DNA of 64,000 nt from Microcoleus sp. FACHB-68 (GTDB taxonomy: Bacteria; Cyanobacteriota; Cyanobacteriia; Cyanobacteriales; Oscillatoriaceae): contig NZ_JACJOT010000002.1 of assembly GCF_014695715.1 (NCBI RefSeq), positions 1-64,000 on the forward strand, in the 5' to 3' direction. Made by a program: the position numbers and the translations under genes. The stretch's first letter is position 1; the number at the start of each line of letters is the position of its first letter. The notes beneath the pieces are model-generated. The model was not told the DNA's origin. It saw only the letters and a program-made list of their open reading frames with translations, and made no database searches. Shown piece by piece: positions 19,358 through 28,626 of the stretch.

Positions 19358-20656
19358 TCAATCAGCTAACGCTTCCGGCTGAGACTTGAGTTGAGAGGTA
19401 ATTAAAGGAGCTTTGGGGGCTAAAAAGAAGCCCATCAAACTAGCAAAAAGAATCGGTGTAAAAGGACTGAGATTAGTCAGTTTTGCAAGCAGCAAAGTTG
19501 TACTAATCGGCGTTCGCGTTACTGCTGCATTCAGTGCTGCCATTGTACAAATCATCGCCAAAGCAGGATTTAAACCCGGAATGAAACTGCTGACAGCTTT
19601 GCCGATACACGCACCTGTGAAAAACAGCGGAATAATAAACCCGCCACGCCAGCCACCTGTAACCGTGACGCTAATTGCCGCCATTTTTGCCAAAGCTAAA
19701 ACTAACAGGAAAAAAGCAGGAAAGTTAGTGCTAACAACGGCATCCAATTCATCGTGACCAAAATAACGAGTTAACGGTAAAATGGCAGCGAGTCCGCCCA
19801 ATGCCAAACCGGCAAAGGTTGTGCGGACATAAATCGGCCCTGGAATTCGGGCAAAAAGCCGGTCACACCCTCGAAAAATGGCGATAAAAATCCATCCCGC
19901 CACAGCACCGATTGCCCCATACAAAATCGCCAGCGCAAAATCGTCAATCTTATCCAAATGGTAAGACGGGAAATGCCAAGTGGGTGCAATTCCTAAGCGG
20001 GTAATACCGGCAAACACCAAATAACTCGCGCAACTGGAAATAATTGCCGGTAGTAGCGCCTCGTAATACTCCAAAACATACTCGTGGTGCAAAATCTCCA
20101 AAGCAAACATCGCCCCACCCAAAGGTGCACCAAATAGCGCCGTAAAACCGGCAGCCATTGCCGCCAAACTCATTGATCTGAGGTTTTCCCCTTCCAAGTT
20201 CAAGCGATCCGCAACCCAAGTACCAAACGAACCTGTTACCTGTACCAGAGGGGCTTCTGGGCCGGCACTTCCCCCCGCAGAAATACTCAGCAGAGACGCC
20301 AAAATCATCGCAGGATTTTTTCGAGCATCCAAACGCCCACCGCGAAAATGGATATTATCAACAATCACGGCAATTTCACCGGGATTGCCGAGAAAATGAA
20401 TCACAACCCCGATCAGCAAACCCGCAACAGGCATGACAAACATCAGCGTTGGGCCATTAAACCGATCCAAGGCGTGTATCATGAACTCCAAAACATTCCA
20501 GTACAACCCTGCGAACAGACCGCAAATCGTACCAACAATGGCCCAGCGTAAAACCCAGCGTGAAATCATCAGCGGGTTGCGCCTAGCAACGCCAAAAAGC
20601 TGAAGTAATGGCCGGCGTTGAGTTTTATCAGGTGTTTGGGGCTTTTCTGGTAGCAC
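19358..20656 (-). CDS. ClC-family chloride channel/transporter
   Basis: Integral membrane protein of 432 residues in the ClC family, which are homodimeric Cl- channels or Cl-/H+ exchangers. The selectivity-filter elements are visible: SAGGSAGPEAPLVQVTGSFG (equivalent of GxEGP, with the gating Glu retained), GGWRGGFIIPLFFTGACIG (GxFxP equivalent) and a late conserved AALNAAVTRTPIST. About ten or more hydrophobic segments are present. No C-terminal CBS domains are present, which fits the short prokaryotic form. Whether it is a channel or exchanger cannot be told from these motifs. Upstream it is divergent from the deacetylase gene. Confidence 0.9.
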   Translation of the reverse strand: MLPEKPQTPDKTQRRPLLQLFGVARRNPLMISRWVLRWAIVGTICGLFAGLYWNVLEFMIHALDRFNGPTLMFVMPVAGLLIGVVIHFLGNPGEIAVIVDNIHFRGGRLDARKNPAMILASLLSISAGGSAGPEAPLVQVTGSFGTWVADRLNLEGENLRSMSLAAMAAGFTALFGAPLGGAMFALEILHHEYVLEYYEALLPAIISSCASYLVFAGITRLGIAPTWHFPSYHLDKIDDFALAILYGAIGAVAGWIFIAIFRGCDRLFARIPGPIYVRTTFAGLALGGLAAILPLTRYFGHDELDAVVSTNFPAFFLLVLALAKMAAISVTVTGGWRGGFIIPLFFTGACIGKAVSSFIPGLNPALAMICTMAALNAAVTRTPISTTLLLAKLTNLSPFTPILFASLMGFFLAPKAPLITSQLKSQPEALAD

Positions 20657-20939
20657 AGCTTGTTTCCTACCGCTCGTTATTGAAACAAAATATACAAAAT
20701 TTGTATGCTTTCTATGCTACCTGTCATTGACTCATCTCAAGTCCTGAATCCTGAGCTGGTTTTCTGCGGCTTTTTCCCCACGCCGCCCCCACACAGCAGG
20801 ACAAACGAATTAAAAACTAAACTAATAACTAAACTTTAAAAGCGCTTTCCGCAGCCTTAAGATCGGCAATTTTGCCCGTAACAGACTGCAAAATCCTCAA
20901 ATCCCAGCTTCTACCCCATCCTTTTTATTTCAAATCGCC

Positions 20940-21866
20940 ATGTTTCCCATCATCTACTCAGAAGATTTCCTGCTGCACCAGACAGGCCGGCTCCACCCAG
21001 AACGTCCAGAGCGTTTGAGTGCGATTGTAGAAGCGCTGAAAGCCTCTCCTTGGGCAGATCGGCTCGATTGGCAACAGCCAACGCCAGTGAAAGCGAGGCC
21101 GGTGATTCCTCAAATTGAACAAATTCACCCTCAATCTTATATCCAAGAAATCCAGCACCTAGCGACCAGGGGCGGTGGCCACGTTGATCCCGACACGCCG
21201 GTTTCCCCCCAAAGTTATGATGTGGCGTTGTTGGCGGTGAGTGCGTGGCTAGATGGCGTTGATCGCGTTCTGTCCACCGGCACACCGGCTTTTGTACTGG
21301 CCCGTCCCCCAGGACACCACGCCCTCAGCTCACGCGGCATGGGTTTTTGCCTCTTTTCAAATGCCGCGATCGCCGCTCACTATGCCCTAGAACAATCGGC
21401 CATTGAACGGGTGGCCATCCTCGACTGGGACGTGCATCACGGCAACGGCACTCAAGACATTGTGGAGAACAATCCTAAAATTGCCTACTGTTCTTTGCAC
21501 CAGTCGCCCTGCTATCCCGGTACAGGCTATGGAAACGAACGGGGAGGGCACGACAATGTACTAAATATTCCGATGTTTCCGGGAAGCGCGGTTGCACAGT
21601 ACCGGCAGGCATTTGAAAGCGAAGTGATGCCGTTTTTACAAAACTTTCAGCCAGATTTGCTGATTGTTAGTGCCGGCTACGATGCCAATGCTGCTGATCC
21701 CTTGGCCGGTATCAATTTGCAACCCGAAGATTTTGGGCTATTTACAGACTATTGCCTGACGCTGACACGCCGGATTGTTTTTGGCTTAGAAGGCGGTTAC
21801 GATCTGGACGCATTGGCGAAATCGGTTGTAGCAACCGTTGAGCGATGTTTGTTACAGAAAAGTTAA
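20940..21866 (+). CDS. Histone deacetylase superfamily hydrolase
   Basis: Zn-dependent deacetylase of the HDAC/AcuC/acetylpolyamine amidohydrolase fold, acting on an acetyl-lysine or acetylamine-type substrate. Signature motifs are present: the opening HPERPERLSAIVEAL, the active-site pair in RPPGHHA, metal ligands in DWDVHHGNGTQDI (Asp and His) and the third ligand in SAGYDANAADPLAG, followed by FGLEGGYDLDALA. Length 308 is standard for bacterial class II-like members. The native substrate in cyanobacteria is not known. The ATG at 20940 begins the protein just before the conserved IYSEDFLLH. Confidence 0.92.
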   Translation: MFPIIYSEDFLLHQTGRLHPERPERLSAIVEALKASPWADRLDWQQPTPVKARPVIPQIEQIHPQSYIQEIQHLATRGGGHVDPDTPVSPQSYDVALLAVSAWLDGVDRVLSTGTPAFVLARPPGHHALSSRGMGFCLFSNAAIAAHYALEQSAIERVAILDWDVHHGNGTQDIVENNPKIAYCSLHQSPCYPGTGYGNERGGHDNVLNIPMFPGSAVAQYRQAFESEVMPFLQNFQPDLLIVSAGYDANAADPLAGINLQPEDFGLFTDYCLTLTRRIVFGLEGGYDLDALAKSVVATVERCLLQKS

Positions 21867-21913
21867 GCGCCCATCCCTAACCTCGCTTAACCGGCCTGGA
21901 ATTGAAAAAAACG

Positions 21914-21940
21914 AACCCAACAATAGGGTTGTATTTTTTT
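21914..21940 (+). terminator. Possible terminator after deacetylase gene
   Basis: AACCC at 21914-21918 pairs with GGGTT at 21926-21930, and a run of seven T follows at 21934-21940. The stem is short, so this is a moderate candidate. It lies about 50 bases after the deacetylase stop. Confidence 0.5.
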
Positions 21941-22231
21941 ACAGAGGTTGTTTGCCGGCTGCAAGGATTTTGCTGTTTCTTTGCGCTCAACCTGACCTTA
22001 TGTCTCTCACTAATTAAGGAATTTAAGCTTTTCTTCCGCTTTGTCAAAATTTGTTTCCACAGTTATATACAGTTGCCACCCCTTGCTGATATAAATCAAG
22101 TGCGCGTGTTCTATCACGCTAGATTGAGCTAAAAGCCGAAAATCAAAGCCGTGTGCCGGTGGCTACCAAAAAGTAACTCAGGCGCACTCTAGAAGCACAC
22201 TTGCAGTCATAAATCTCAGGAGGAAAAGACA

Positions 22232-22696
22232 GTGGGTAAGTACGATCATGTGTTTGGCGCTGAGGGCGCGAGCGAAAAAACCCTTAGCCCGGAAGAAGCT
22301 GTAGCTGCGATCGCTGTGGTTACCATTTTTGCAGACGGGCACCCCTCGGATGAGGAAAATCAAGTATTAACCGAGATTATTAACAGTTTGGATATCTTCG
22401 AGGAGTATACCGTCGAAGAGTTCCAAAAAATGTTTGATAAAATCACCGGCATCCTCAATCAAGAAGGCATTGGCGTTCTTTTTAATACAGCAGTTGATGC
22501 CCTCTCCGATGATCTGATAGAAATTTCTTTTGAGGTAGCGGTTGAAATCATTTTATCCGAGGAATCTGATGATGAGTCGGAAGATACCTTCTTAGACGAG
22601 CTTGCAGAAGCATTGGGGCTTCCTGAAGAGATCGCACAGGAAATTATAGACGACTTGATTGACGACGAACCGATTGAGGACGACGAGGAAGTTTAG
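22232..22696 (+). CDS. TerB-like tellurite-resistance family protein A
   Basis: Small acidic all-helical protein of 154 residues that looks like a TerB/TerB-N-type domain (a metal-binding helical bundle found in stress and phage-defence operons). The characteristic pattern is LSPEEAVAAIAVVTIFADGHPSDEENQVL, with the repeated helix (A)DGxxSxEE, and a second acidic helix pair later. The C-terminal 30 residues are nearly all Asp, Glu and Ile. The start is GTG at 22232, with a strong AGGAGG site at 22218-22223. It lies 240 bases upstream of a paralogue with the same pattern. Specific function unknown. Confidence 0.75.
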   Translation: MGKYDHVFGAEGASEKTLSPEEAVAAIAVVTIFADGHPSDEENQVLTEIINSLDIFEEYTVEEFQKMFDKITGILNQEGIGVLFNTAVDALSDDLIEISFEVAVEIILSEESDDESEDTFLDELAEALGLPEEIAQEIIDDLIDDEPIEDDEEV

Positions 22697-22937
22697 GCGC
22701 ATACTGCACGGGCACTTCACTCAGTTGCCACTGAACTAGAGCGACCAACCATTGCCAATTTTTGTTAACTTAAGCGATTCCATCACGGGTAATTTAGTTA
22801 GCATTAGAGAACAAAATTGTCTCGCTGTTAGCGAAAGCTTTGCTGGCAAGCTACGCCCCGCTCAATCTATTGATTGGCAGGATGCCTCAAAGCAGACCTA
22901 ACAGAAGGATCAGCTCTGAAGTAAGGAGAAAATTACG

Positions 22938-23384
22938 GTGGGCTTATTTGACAAAGTATTTGGCACGCAAAGCAAAAGCCAAGATATGCTTAGTCCAGCT
23001 GAAGCTTTTGCTGCTCTCACCTTGGCTGCCATCGCCTCAGACGGTTACCTGTCTGATGAAGAATCGCACGGGATTTCTTTTACACTGTCTCGCATGAAAC
23101 TCTTCAGGAGTTACTCAGACGATGTAATGCGGAGAATGTTTGATAAACTCCTCAGTATTCTCAAGCGTCAAGGTGCCAGTGCGCTGTTTGATGCGGCCCT
23201 CGAATCACTCCCCCACGAAATGCGGCCCACTGCTTTTGCCGTTGCGACAGATTTGATCTTAGCCGATGGCGTTGTCACTAAAGAAGAAGAGAACTTTTTG
23301 AATCAACTTCATCAAGCTTTAGATATTCCTGGTGACACAGCGCTGCAAATTGTAGAAGTCATGATGATTAAAAACAAAGGCTAA
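22938..23384 (+). CDS. TerB-like tellurite-resistance family protein B
   Basis: Paralogue of the preceding gene: 148 residues, starting MGLFDKVFG in place of MGKYDHVFG, with the same LSPAEAFAALTLAAIASDGYLSDEE helix pair, MFDKLLSIL and a second TerB-like half DLILADGVVTKEEENFL. The second half keeps the acidic DG-x-V-x-x-E-E motif that is more divergent in the first copy. The start is GTG at 22938, with an AAGGAG site just upstream. The gene ends at a strong terminator. Tandem duplication is the simplest origin; the pair probably form a transcription unit. Confidence 0.78.
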   Translation: MGLFDKVFGTQSKSQDMLSPAEAFAALTLAAIASDGYLSDEESHGISFTLSRMKLFRSYSDDVMRRMFDKLLSILKRQGASALFDAALESLPHEMRPTAFAVATDLILADGVVTKEEENFLNQLHQALDIPGDTALQIVEVMMIKNKG

Positions 23385-23421
23385 ATATTTTCCGCCATTG
23401 CGCTTAACTCAACTCAAACCC

Positions 23422-23452
23422 AAAAAGCCCCCGGAAGGGGGCTTTTGTTTTT
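23422..23452 (+). terminator. Rho-independent terminator after TerB-like genes
   Basis: AAAAGCCCCC and GGGGGCTTTT form a perfect 10-bp stem with a GGAA tetraloop, followed by TTTTT broken by one G. It lies about 40 bases after the second TerB-like stop. Confidence 0.9.
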
Positions 23453-23660
23453 GCCGGCCTGACTTTTCTTGGCGCTCACTCCCTACCGCCGCGCCGATAT
23501 GGGGCAACTTGTCAAGGAGTTTTAACATATCTATCTTTAGGCAGAGCCAACAACTGCCGGCACAATTCTGATCAAAAAGCTGTCAATCTGCTTGGAGAGA
23601 GCATTTCCAGGCTAAAGGAGCCGAGCCGAAGCAGATTTATTAAAAAAACGTAAAGATTTT

Positions 23661-23704
23661 ACCTCTTCCTTAGGGTGTATTTATCTCTTCCTTTGGGTAT
23701 ACTT
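23661..23704 (+). repeat. 22-bp imperfect tandem repeat upstream of small gene
   Basis: ACCTCTTCCTTAGGGTGTAT and ATCTCTTCCTTTGGGTATAC are adjacent and share most positions. They end about 47 bases before the ATG of the unknown gene at 23751. A pair of operators or a duplicated promoter element is possible, but this is only suggested by position. Confidence 0.5.
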
Positions 23705-23750
23705 AGCAAAATTGCAATCCCACCCCAGTAATAAAACCCAACAGCTATAT

Positions 23751-24116
23751 ATGAACCAGTTAGACCTAGAACGAGAAACGGCAAAAATGGTTTTGACCTT
23801 GAGAACCCGCAATAGCCAGTTAGGGAAAGACTTGATTAACTACCTGAGAACCCAGTTGACGCTGGAAGAGGTTGCTGGGTTAACAATCCTAAGTGTTGAG
23901 CGATTGGTTTTTTGGTACGACACAGACTCAGTTTTCTGGGCAATCGAAAATATCATTCCTGCGGATGTGATGCTCGAAGTCCAAAGAATCACCTCTGTCG
24001 CGGCTTATAAGCGGTTAATTGGCAAAGGATTGACTCCAGGGAAAGACTTTAGTGTAGATGCACAAGGCAAACTGCTGATGAATATAGAGGCGAGAACAGC
24101 GATCCTGACTTGCTAA
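23751..24116 (+). CDS. Small protein of unknown function
   Basis: I do not recognise this 121-residue protein. It is predicted soluble and mostly helical (LERETAKMVLTLRTRNSQL, then LTLEEVAGLTILSVERL) with a Trp/Tyr-rich centre (VFWYDTDSVFWAIENI). A TTG 39 bases upstream keeps the frame open but adds residues unlike the rest, so the ATG at 23751 is preferred. It is preceded by a 22-bp tandem repeat and followed by a long region with no gene. Composition looks protein-like, but whether it is expressed is uncertain. Confidence 0.55.
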   Translation: MNQLDLERETAKMVLTLRTRNSQLGKDLINYLRTQLTLEEVAGLTILSVERLVFWYDTDSVFWAIENIIPADVMLEVQRITSVAAYKRLIGKGLTPGKDFSVDAQGKLLMNIEARTAILTC

Positions 24117-24989
24117 AATCGGCTGTGCCACCGCATCAGAACCTAACAGCCGGCGATTCTTTAGCAGGTTTGCTTTTGTTTTTAGTGATTGGCTCTCTAC
24201 GTGTGCGTCAACCCCATATCTCAGAGCCGGTTGTCACCTATTTACCTCAAGCAAATTTTTTCTTTGAGCATCTGCTTCCGGCTGCTTTTACCAAAGCGAT
24301 ACCTCAAGTGCGAATCCTTAAACGAGTTCCTGAAAAGCCATTGCCGGCTCTGTTTTGCCTGGAATCGTGACGCCGAATCTGGCCACAAAAAGCAGTGTGT
24401 GCTGTCTACGCCGGCTGCTAGTGAGAATTGACCCATCGAATTGAGGCCGGTAAGAATCATTTTCCCTCACAAAACTTTACGAGCGCATTTGGCTTGCCGA
24501 TTAACTTGACGACAAACCCTCTATCAAAGCCCGCTCTTTTAAACCGCAATTTTATGCCGGCACACAAATCTACACGAATGAGCCATTTTGTCCCCTTGCT
24601 GCTTTATTGAAATACGCAATAGGAAGTGGAGTCAGTCGTATAAACTATAGAAAACATAACTCGCAACCTGAGCGCTTTTTCCTTCAACTTGTCTGCTCAG
24701 TCTGCCGGCTTTAAATTTGGTTGTCCCTTAGAAACCGCGAACAATGCTACAACTGGGTTGAGCAGCCGGTATTCGGAAAAACTCAATTGTGCATCGCTTA
24801 GACAAGGTAAGATACAAGCCGGTTAAAACTGGGTAAAATAAGTAGCCACCCTGTGTTTGCCCAAATTTCAAAGGCTGGCAGGAGTGCATCTTCAATCTCG
24901 CCCAACACTGGGCGAAGCAACTTGCGCCACAAGCGTAAGACTGAGGATATATTTAAACTCAAAACCTTTATTTTTTCGGGAAGTGAACT
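24117..24989. other. Long region without a recognised gene
   Basis: About 870 bases with only short open frames of implausible composition on both strands. GCCGGC-type sites recur. The last 130 bases (24860-24989) lead into the polysaccharide locus and should hold its promoter, which I could not define. No tRNA-like T-loop sequence was found. Confidence 0.5.
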
Positions 24990-26066
24990 GTGAGCATTGC
25001 TATTATCACCGGCTCTGCCGGCCTAATTGGTTCTGAAGCATCTGCCTTCTTTGCCAAACAAGGCTTAGACGTGGTTGGAATTGACAATAATATGCGTCGT
25101 GTCTTCTTTGGTGACGATGCCTCTACAAGTTGGAACCGGCAGCGGCTGGAGGAGTCTTTAGGTTCCCACTATCGCCATGTAGAAATAGATATTCGGGATT
25201 TTGAAGCAATTACCAAGCTATTTAAAGAATACGGTTCAGAGATAGCTTTAGTCATTCATACAGCAGCCCAACCTTCCCATGACTGGGCAGCGCGTGAGCC
25301 ATTAACCGATTTTACCGTGAACGCAAATGGCACGCTGCATCTGCTGGAAGCCACTCGCCTTCACGCACCAGACGCGGTTTTTATCTTTACCTCAACCAAC
25401 AAAGTTTATGGCGATACACCTAATCGCTTACCTTTGGTTGAAAAAGAATATCGCTGGGAAATCGAACCAGGCCACACCTATGAACCTGGTATCCGCGAAG
25501 ATATGTCAATTGACCATACACTGCACAGTTTGTTTGGTGCATCGAAGGTAGCGGCTGACGTTTTAGTACAGGAATACGGACGCTACTTTCAAATGAAAAC
25601 AGCTTGTTTTCGCGGCGGTTGCCTCACCGGACCCAAGCATTCCGGTACGCAATTACACGGGTTTCTCGCTTACTTGATGAAGTGTACAGTTACAGGTAAG
25701 CCTTATACAGTTAATGGCTATAAAGGCAAACAAGTCCGCGACAATATTCATAGCGCCGACTTGATCCGGGCATTCTATGAGTTTTTCAAAGCCCCTCGCG
25801 TTGCAGAAGTTTACAATACCGGCGGCGGTCGGTACAGCAACTGCTCAATGTTGGAAGGCATTCAAATGTGTGAGGAGATTGCCGGTCGGAAGCTAAATTG
25901 GAACTATGCTGACAATAATCGTATTGGCGATCACATTTGGTGGATCAGCGATAATAGTAAGTTTAGTAAGCACTATCCTAACTGGAAAATGCAATATAAC
26001 GTTCGTCAGATATTACAAGAAATCTACGAGTTCAACAAGGAACGCTGGCCGCAAGAGTCTGTCTGA
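24990..26066 (+). CDS. NAD-dependent epimerase/dehydratase, CDP-paratose epimerase-like
   Basis: Extended short-chain dehydrogenase acting on a nucleotide sugar, opening the polysaccharide locus. The Rossmann motif [10 protein letters not shown] is at residues 8-17, and IDNNMRR follows the second strand. The Thr/Ser of the active site lies in [16 protein letters not shown]. The usual Tyr of YxxxK is replaced: the sequence is [19 protein letters not shown], with Phe where Tyr is expected. The C-terminal part ([32 protein letters not shown]) resembles CDP-paratose/tyvelose 2-epimerases. The start is GTG at 24990. Product sugar unknown. Confidence 0.82.
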   Translation: MSIAIITGSAGLIGSEASAFFAKQGLDVVGIDNNMRRVFFGDDASTSWNRQRLEESLGSHYRHVEIDIRDFEAITKLFKEYGSEIALVIHTAAQPSHDWAAREPLTDFTVNANGTLHLLEATRLHAPDAVFIFTSTNKVYGDTPNRLPLVEKEYRWEIEPGHTYEPGIREDMSIDHTLHSLFGASKVAADVLVQEYGRYFQMKTACFRGGCLTGPKHSGTQLHGFLAYLMKCTVTGKPYTVNGYKGKQVRDNIHSADLIRAFYEFFKAPRVAEVYNTGGGRYSNCSMLEGIQMCEEIAGRKLNWNYADNNRIGDHIWWISDNSKFSKHYPNWKMQYNVRQILQEIYEFNKERWPQESV

Positions 26067-26226
26067 TGACTACAAATTGTGCCAGTTAAATTCTTTTCCA
26101 GGATAGATGCAAGTCAAGCACCTGTTGTGCAAAATGAGGCTCAGTGTGCTGACCGTCACATTTTTAGCAGATCAGGCAGGACATCTACCAAGTTAACTGT
26201 GAACTTTGGCCACCAGAGGTGTTCTA

Positions 26227-27033
26227 ATGATAGATCGAGGAAGAAAAAATATCCTTGGCGTTTGGGTCAACGCTTTAGATTACGAAGCTGCTGTTAAGAC
26301 AATCATTACAGCGGCCCATGAACGCAAAAGAATGGCCGTTTCAGCTTTAGCTGTTCACGGGGTGATGACTGGGGTGCTTGATGAAATTCATCGCTACCGG
26401 CTCAATCATTTGGATATGATTTTGCCAGATGGACAGCCGGTGCGATGGGCATTAAATTTACTGTACAAGACTGCCCTGCCTGATCGGGTGTGTGGCCCGA
26501 CAACAATGCTGTTAGTTTGTGAACACGCAGCAAAAGAAGGACTGCCGATTTATTTGTATGGCAGCAAACCTTCTGTGCTGGAAGATTTATCACGCAATCT
26601 GTGCACCCATTTTCCTAACCTGATCATTGCCGGCTCTCAGCCTTCTCGTTTCCGGCAAGTTTCTAGTGAAGAGAAAAAGGAGATTGTTCAGGAGATTCGC
26701 CAGAGTGGGGCAGCCATTACTTTTGTTGGGTTAGGATGCCCTCGGCAAGAAGTATGGGCTTATGAATATGCCGATGAACTTTCGATGCCACTCATGGCTG
26801 TAGGCGCAGCGTTTGATTTCCATGCCGGCACTTTGTCTAAAGCACCAGAGTTTCTCGCCCAAATAGGGCTGGAATGGTTTTATCGGCTACTACAAGAACC
26901 TAAGCGTCTTTGGAAGCGATATATGTTCTTAAACCCCCTGTATATTTGGCTGTTTACTTTACAGGCACTTAAATTGCGGAATTTTGAAAGTCTTGAGGGC
27001 ACTCCGCCGGTTCAAGAAATGCGCTACGGTTGA
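26227..27033 (+). CDS. WecG/TagA/CpsF-family glycosyltransferase
   Basis: GT26-family enzyme that transfers a sugar such as N-acetylmannosaminuronate or N-acetylmannosamine to a lipid-linked acceptor at the inner face of the membrane. Family motifs are VHGVMTGVLD, the DG of LPDGQPVRWALN, YLYGSKPSVLE, the nucleotide-binding VGLGCPRQEVWAYE and VGAAFDFHAGTLSKAPEF. A TTG at 26206 is open upstream, but the ATG at 26227, with AGAGGTG seven bases before it, gives the family-like N-terminus. Preceded by the epimerase by 160 bases on the same strand. Confidence 0.88.
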   Translation: MIDRGRKNILGVWVNALDYEAAVKTIITAAHERKRMAVSALAVHGVMTGVLDEIHRYRLNHLDMILPDGQPVRWALNLLYKTALPDRVCGPTTMLLVCEHAAKEGLPIYLYGSKPSVLEDLSRNLCTHFPNLIIAGSQPSRFRQVSSEEKKEIVQEIRQSGAAITFVGLGCPRQEVWAYEYADELSMPLMAVGAAFDFHAGTLSKAPEFLAQIGLEWFYRLLQEPKRLWKRYMFLNPLYIWLFTLQALKLRNFESLEGTPPVQEMRYG

Positions 27034-27111
27034 CGTTTGTTTTTGTTCAAACGTTAAGGAAAAAGAATAAATTAGGGTGATTTATTCTTTCGTTAGGTGG
27101 GGGATTTTTGA

Positions 27112-27261
27112 TTTTTTAACCACAGATTCCGCTGGTGAAACCCGAATGTGCTGCGCTTGTCATTCAAGTTCCACCAGCGTCCACAGATAAACACAGATAG
27201 CATCCGAGATTTATCTGTATGTGCCTAAGGGGACGCCGCGCGATCATCTGTGGTTAAAAAA
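27112..27261. repeat. 150-bp inverted-repeat element, ATCTGTGGTT family
   Basis: A non-coding element bounded by a perfect 16-bp inverted repeat (27112-27127 and 27246-27261: TTTTTTAACCACAGAT and its complement). It has an internal hairpin CGCTGGTGAAAC...GTTCCACCAGCG at 27130-27179, and a copy of ACAGATAAACACAGAT at about 27183. It lies between two convergent genes. No coding capacity. On the reverse strand it is colinear with the element at 53132-53213 (about 80 bases, no gaps). A MITE-like or structured-RNA element is likely. Confidence 0.8.
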
Positions 27262-27269
27262 CCTCAACA

Positions 27270-28520
27270 TTATTTGCCCCCACGCAGGGTTTGATTTTGG
27301 GCAAGAACGTTTTCACAAAGTCGGGCAAAAAATTCACCCTTGACATCCCAATCAAACACCTCTTTCAGCCGTTTTTGCCCCGCCTGTCCCATGCGTTCTC
27401 GCAGCGCCTGATCGCCGGCTAAACGAGATATCGCCTCAGCAAGACCTTTAACAGCCTTTTCCGGATCGACAGCCGGCACTTTAATGCCGGTTTCATCTGT
27501 CACCTGAGTGGCCGGCCCTCCCAGATCCAAGCAGATCACAGGACGGCCTAGCGCCATCATTTCCGCGCAGACAAACCCTCCAGATTCATGCAAACTAGGG
27601 TGAAGCAGGGCGTGACATTCCCCCATCTTTTGCAGTGTTTGGTTGCGCGGTAAAGCGCCCCAAAACTGAACTTTGTCCGCGATTCCCAACTCGCCGGCTA
27701 ATGCTTCTAACCGGCTTCGTTCTGGCCCATCCCCGACAATCCATAACTCGACTCCTTCCAAGTTAGCTAAGGCAAAGGCTCTGAGGCTGAGTTGTACGCC
27801 TTTCCAGTGTAAGAGCCGGCCTACACTAATGAAGCGTACCGGACTTTGTAGATCAACGGCATATTCCGCCATTTTGCTGATTTCTGCCTCAGACAAACCC
27901 ACCTGAGAGAACACCTGAACGTTCTTTGCTTTCATCGAGCGCAATCGCTGCGCCGTTTCTTCAGTGGTTGCTAGCGCCATAGCACTACGCCGCGCTGTCA
28001 AAGCGGTAAACGGATCGCGTTCCCCCACTCCTTGAGCAATTTGTCGCAGAGTTTCGTAAATCTTTCCTCGCCGGCTGTATTCGTTCCAAAAGGTTTTGGG
28101 GGCAGACTCTGCACCCCCGACGGGACCCCAAATAAAGGGCACCGGCAGCAGCGCCAAGAAGCTTGGTGACCAGTGCTTGACATAAGTGACATGACGGACT
28201 AAATCAAAACCCACCTCACGATGCAGTTTGCGGGCCACAAAATAAGCCCAAATTTGCCAGAGGTAGTAATGGAATTGGAGTAACCCCTGCCGGCCTTTCC
28301 AATCTTCGCTCCAACCAAAGGGATCGAAATAGATAAAGTGCAAATTTGGAACCGGATTTTTATCTAATTCCGCTTCAATAAATGGCTGACAAAATGTTCG
28401 AGTAAAAACCCAAACTTCATGGTATTTTGCAGCTTGCAAAACCATATTCCAGCCCACCCCTTCCTCAGAGCCAAGTCCAGGTTCGCAGGCGAAGGCAGAT
28501 AGAAGAACCTTCATAGGCAA
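27270..28520 (-). CDS. GT4-family glycosyltransferase A
   Basis: GT-B fold, retaining glycosyltransferase of 416 residues. The N-terminal acceptor domain opens MKVLLSAFACEPGLGSEEG, typical of a subgroup that acts on polysaccharide repeat units. The C-terminal donor domain has FISVGRLLHWKGVQLSLRAF, VGDGPERSRLEAL and the E-x7-E motif in HESGGFVCAEMMALGRPVI. It is the most downstream of three leftward transferase genes (29866, 28627, 27270), with about 90-110 bases between each, which look like one operon. The sugar and acceptor cannot be deduced. Confidence 0.9.
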   Translation of the reverse strand: MPMKVLLSAFACEPGLGSEEGVGWNMVLQAAKYHEVWVFTRTFCQPFIEAELDKNPVPNLHFIYFDPFGWSEDWKGRQGLLQFHYYLWQIWAYFVARKLHREVGFDLVRHVTYVKHWSPSFLALLPVPFIWGPVGGAESAPKTFWNEYSRRGKIYETLRQIAQGVGERDPFTALTARRSAMALATTEETAQRLRSMKAKNVQVFSQVGLSEAEISKMAEYAVDLQSPVRFISVGRLLHWKGVQLSLRAFALANLEGVELWIVGDGPERSRLEALAGELGIADKVQFWGALPRNQTLQKMGECHALLHPSLHESGGFVCAEMMALGRPVICLDLGGPATQVTDETGIKVPAVDPEKAVKGLAEAISRLAGDQALRERMGQAGQKRLKEVFDWDVKGEFFARLCENVLAQNQTLRGGK

Positions 28521-28626
28521 AACACCTCAGTTTAATAAAGTTTTAAAGGAAGCCGGCGCTGATTTATCTCGGCGTATTATTCCGTTAGCCGATAAATATT
28601 TTCAGGTAGATTTTGCCTGATAATTA

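Noticed and set aside
21902-22132. Possible 76-residue protein after the deacetylase gene
   Set aside because: No ribosome site, hydrophobic composition with many Phe, and it overlaps the likely terminator at 21914-21940.
22232-23384. Considered as a phage-defence or tellurite-resistance island
   Set aside because: Only two TerB-like genes are present, with no TerC, TerD or nuclease partner nearby.
24110-24610. Several short overlapping frames in the gene-poor region
   Set aside because: None has a good start, a plausible composition or a recognisable motif; overlapping frames suggest chance.
27112-27261. Considered as an insertion sequence
   Set aside because: It has long terminal inverted repeats, but only 150 bases and no transposase; no clear target duplication could be identified, so only repeat-element status is claimed.
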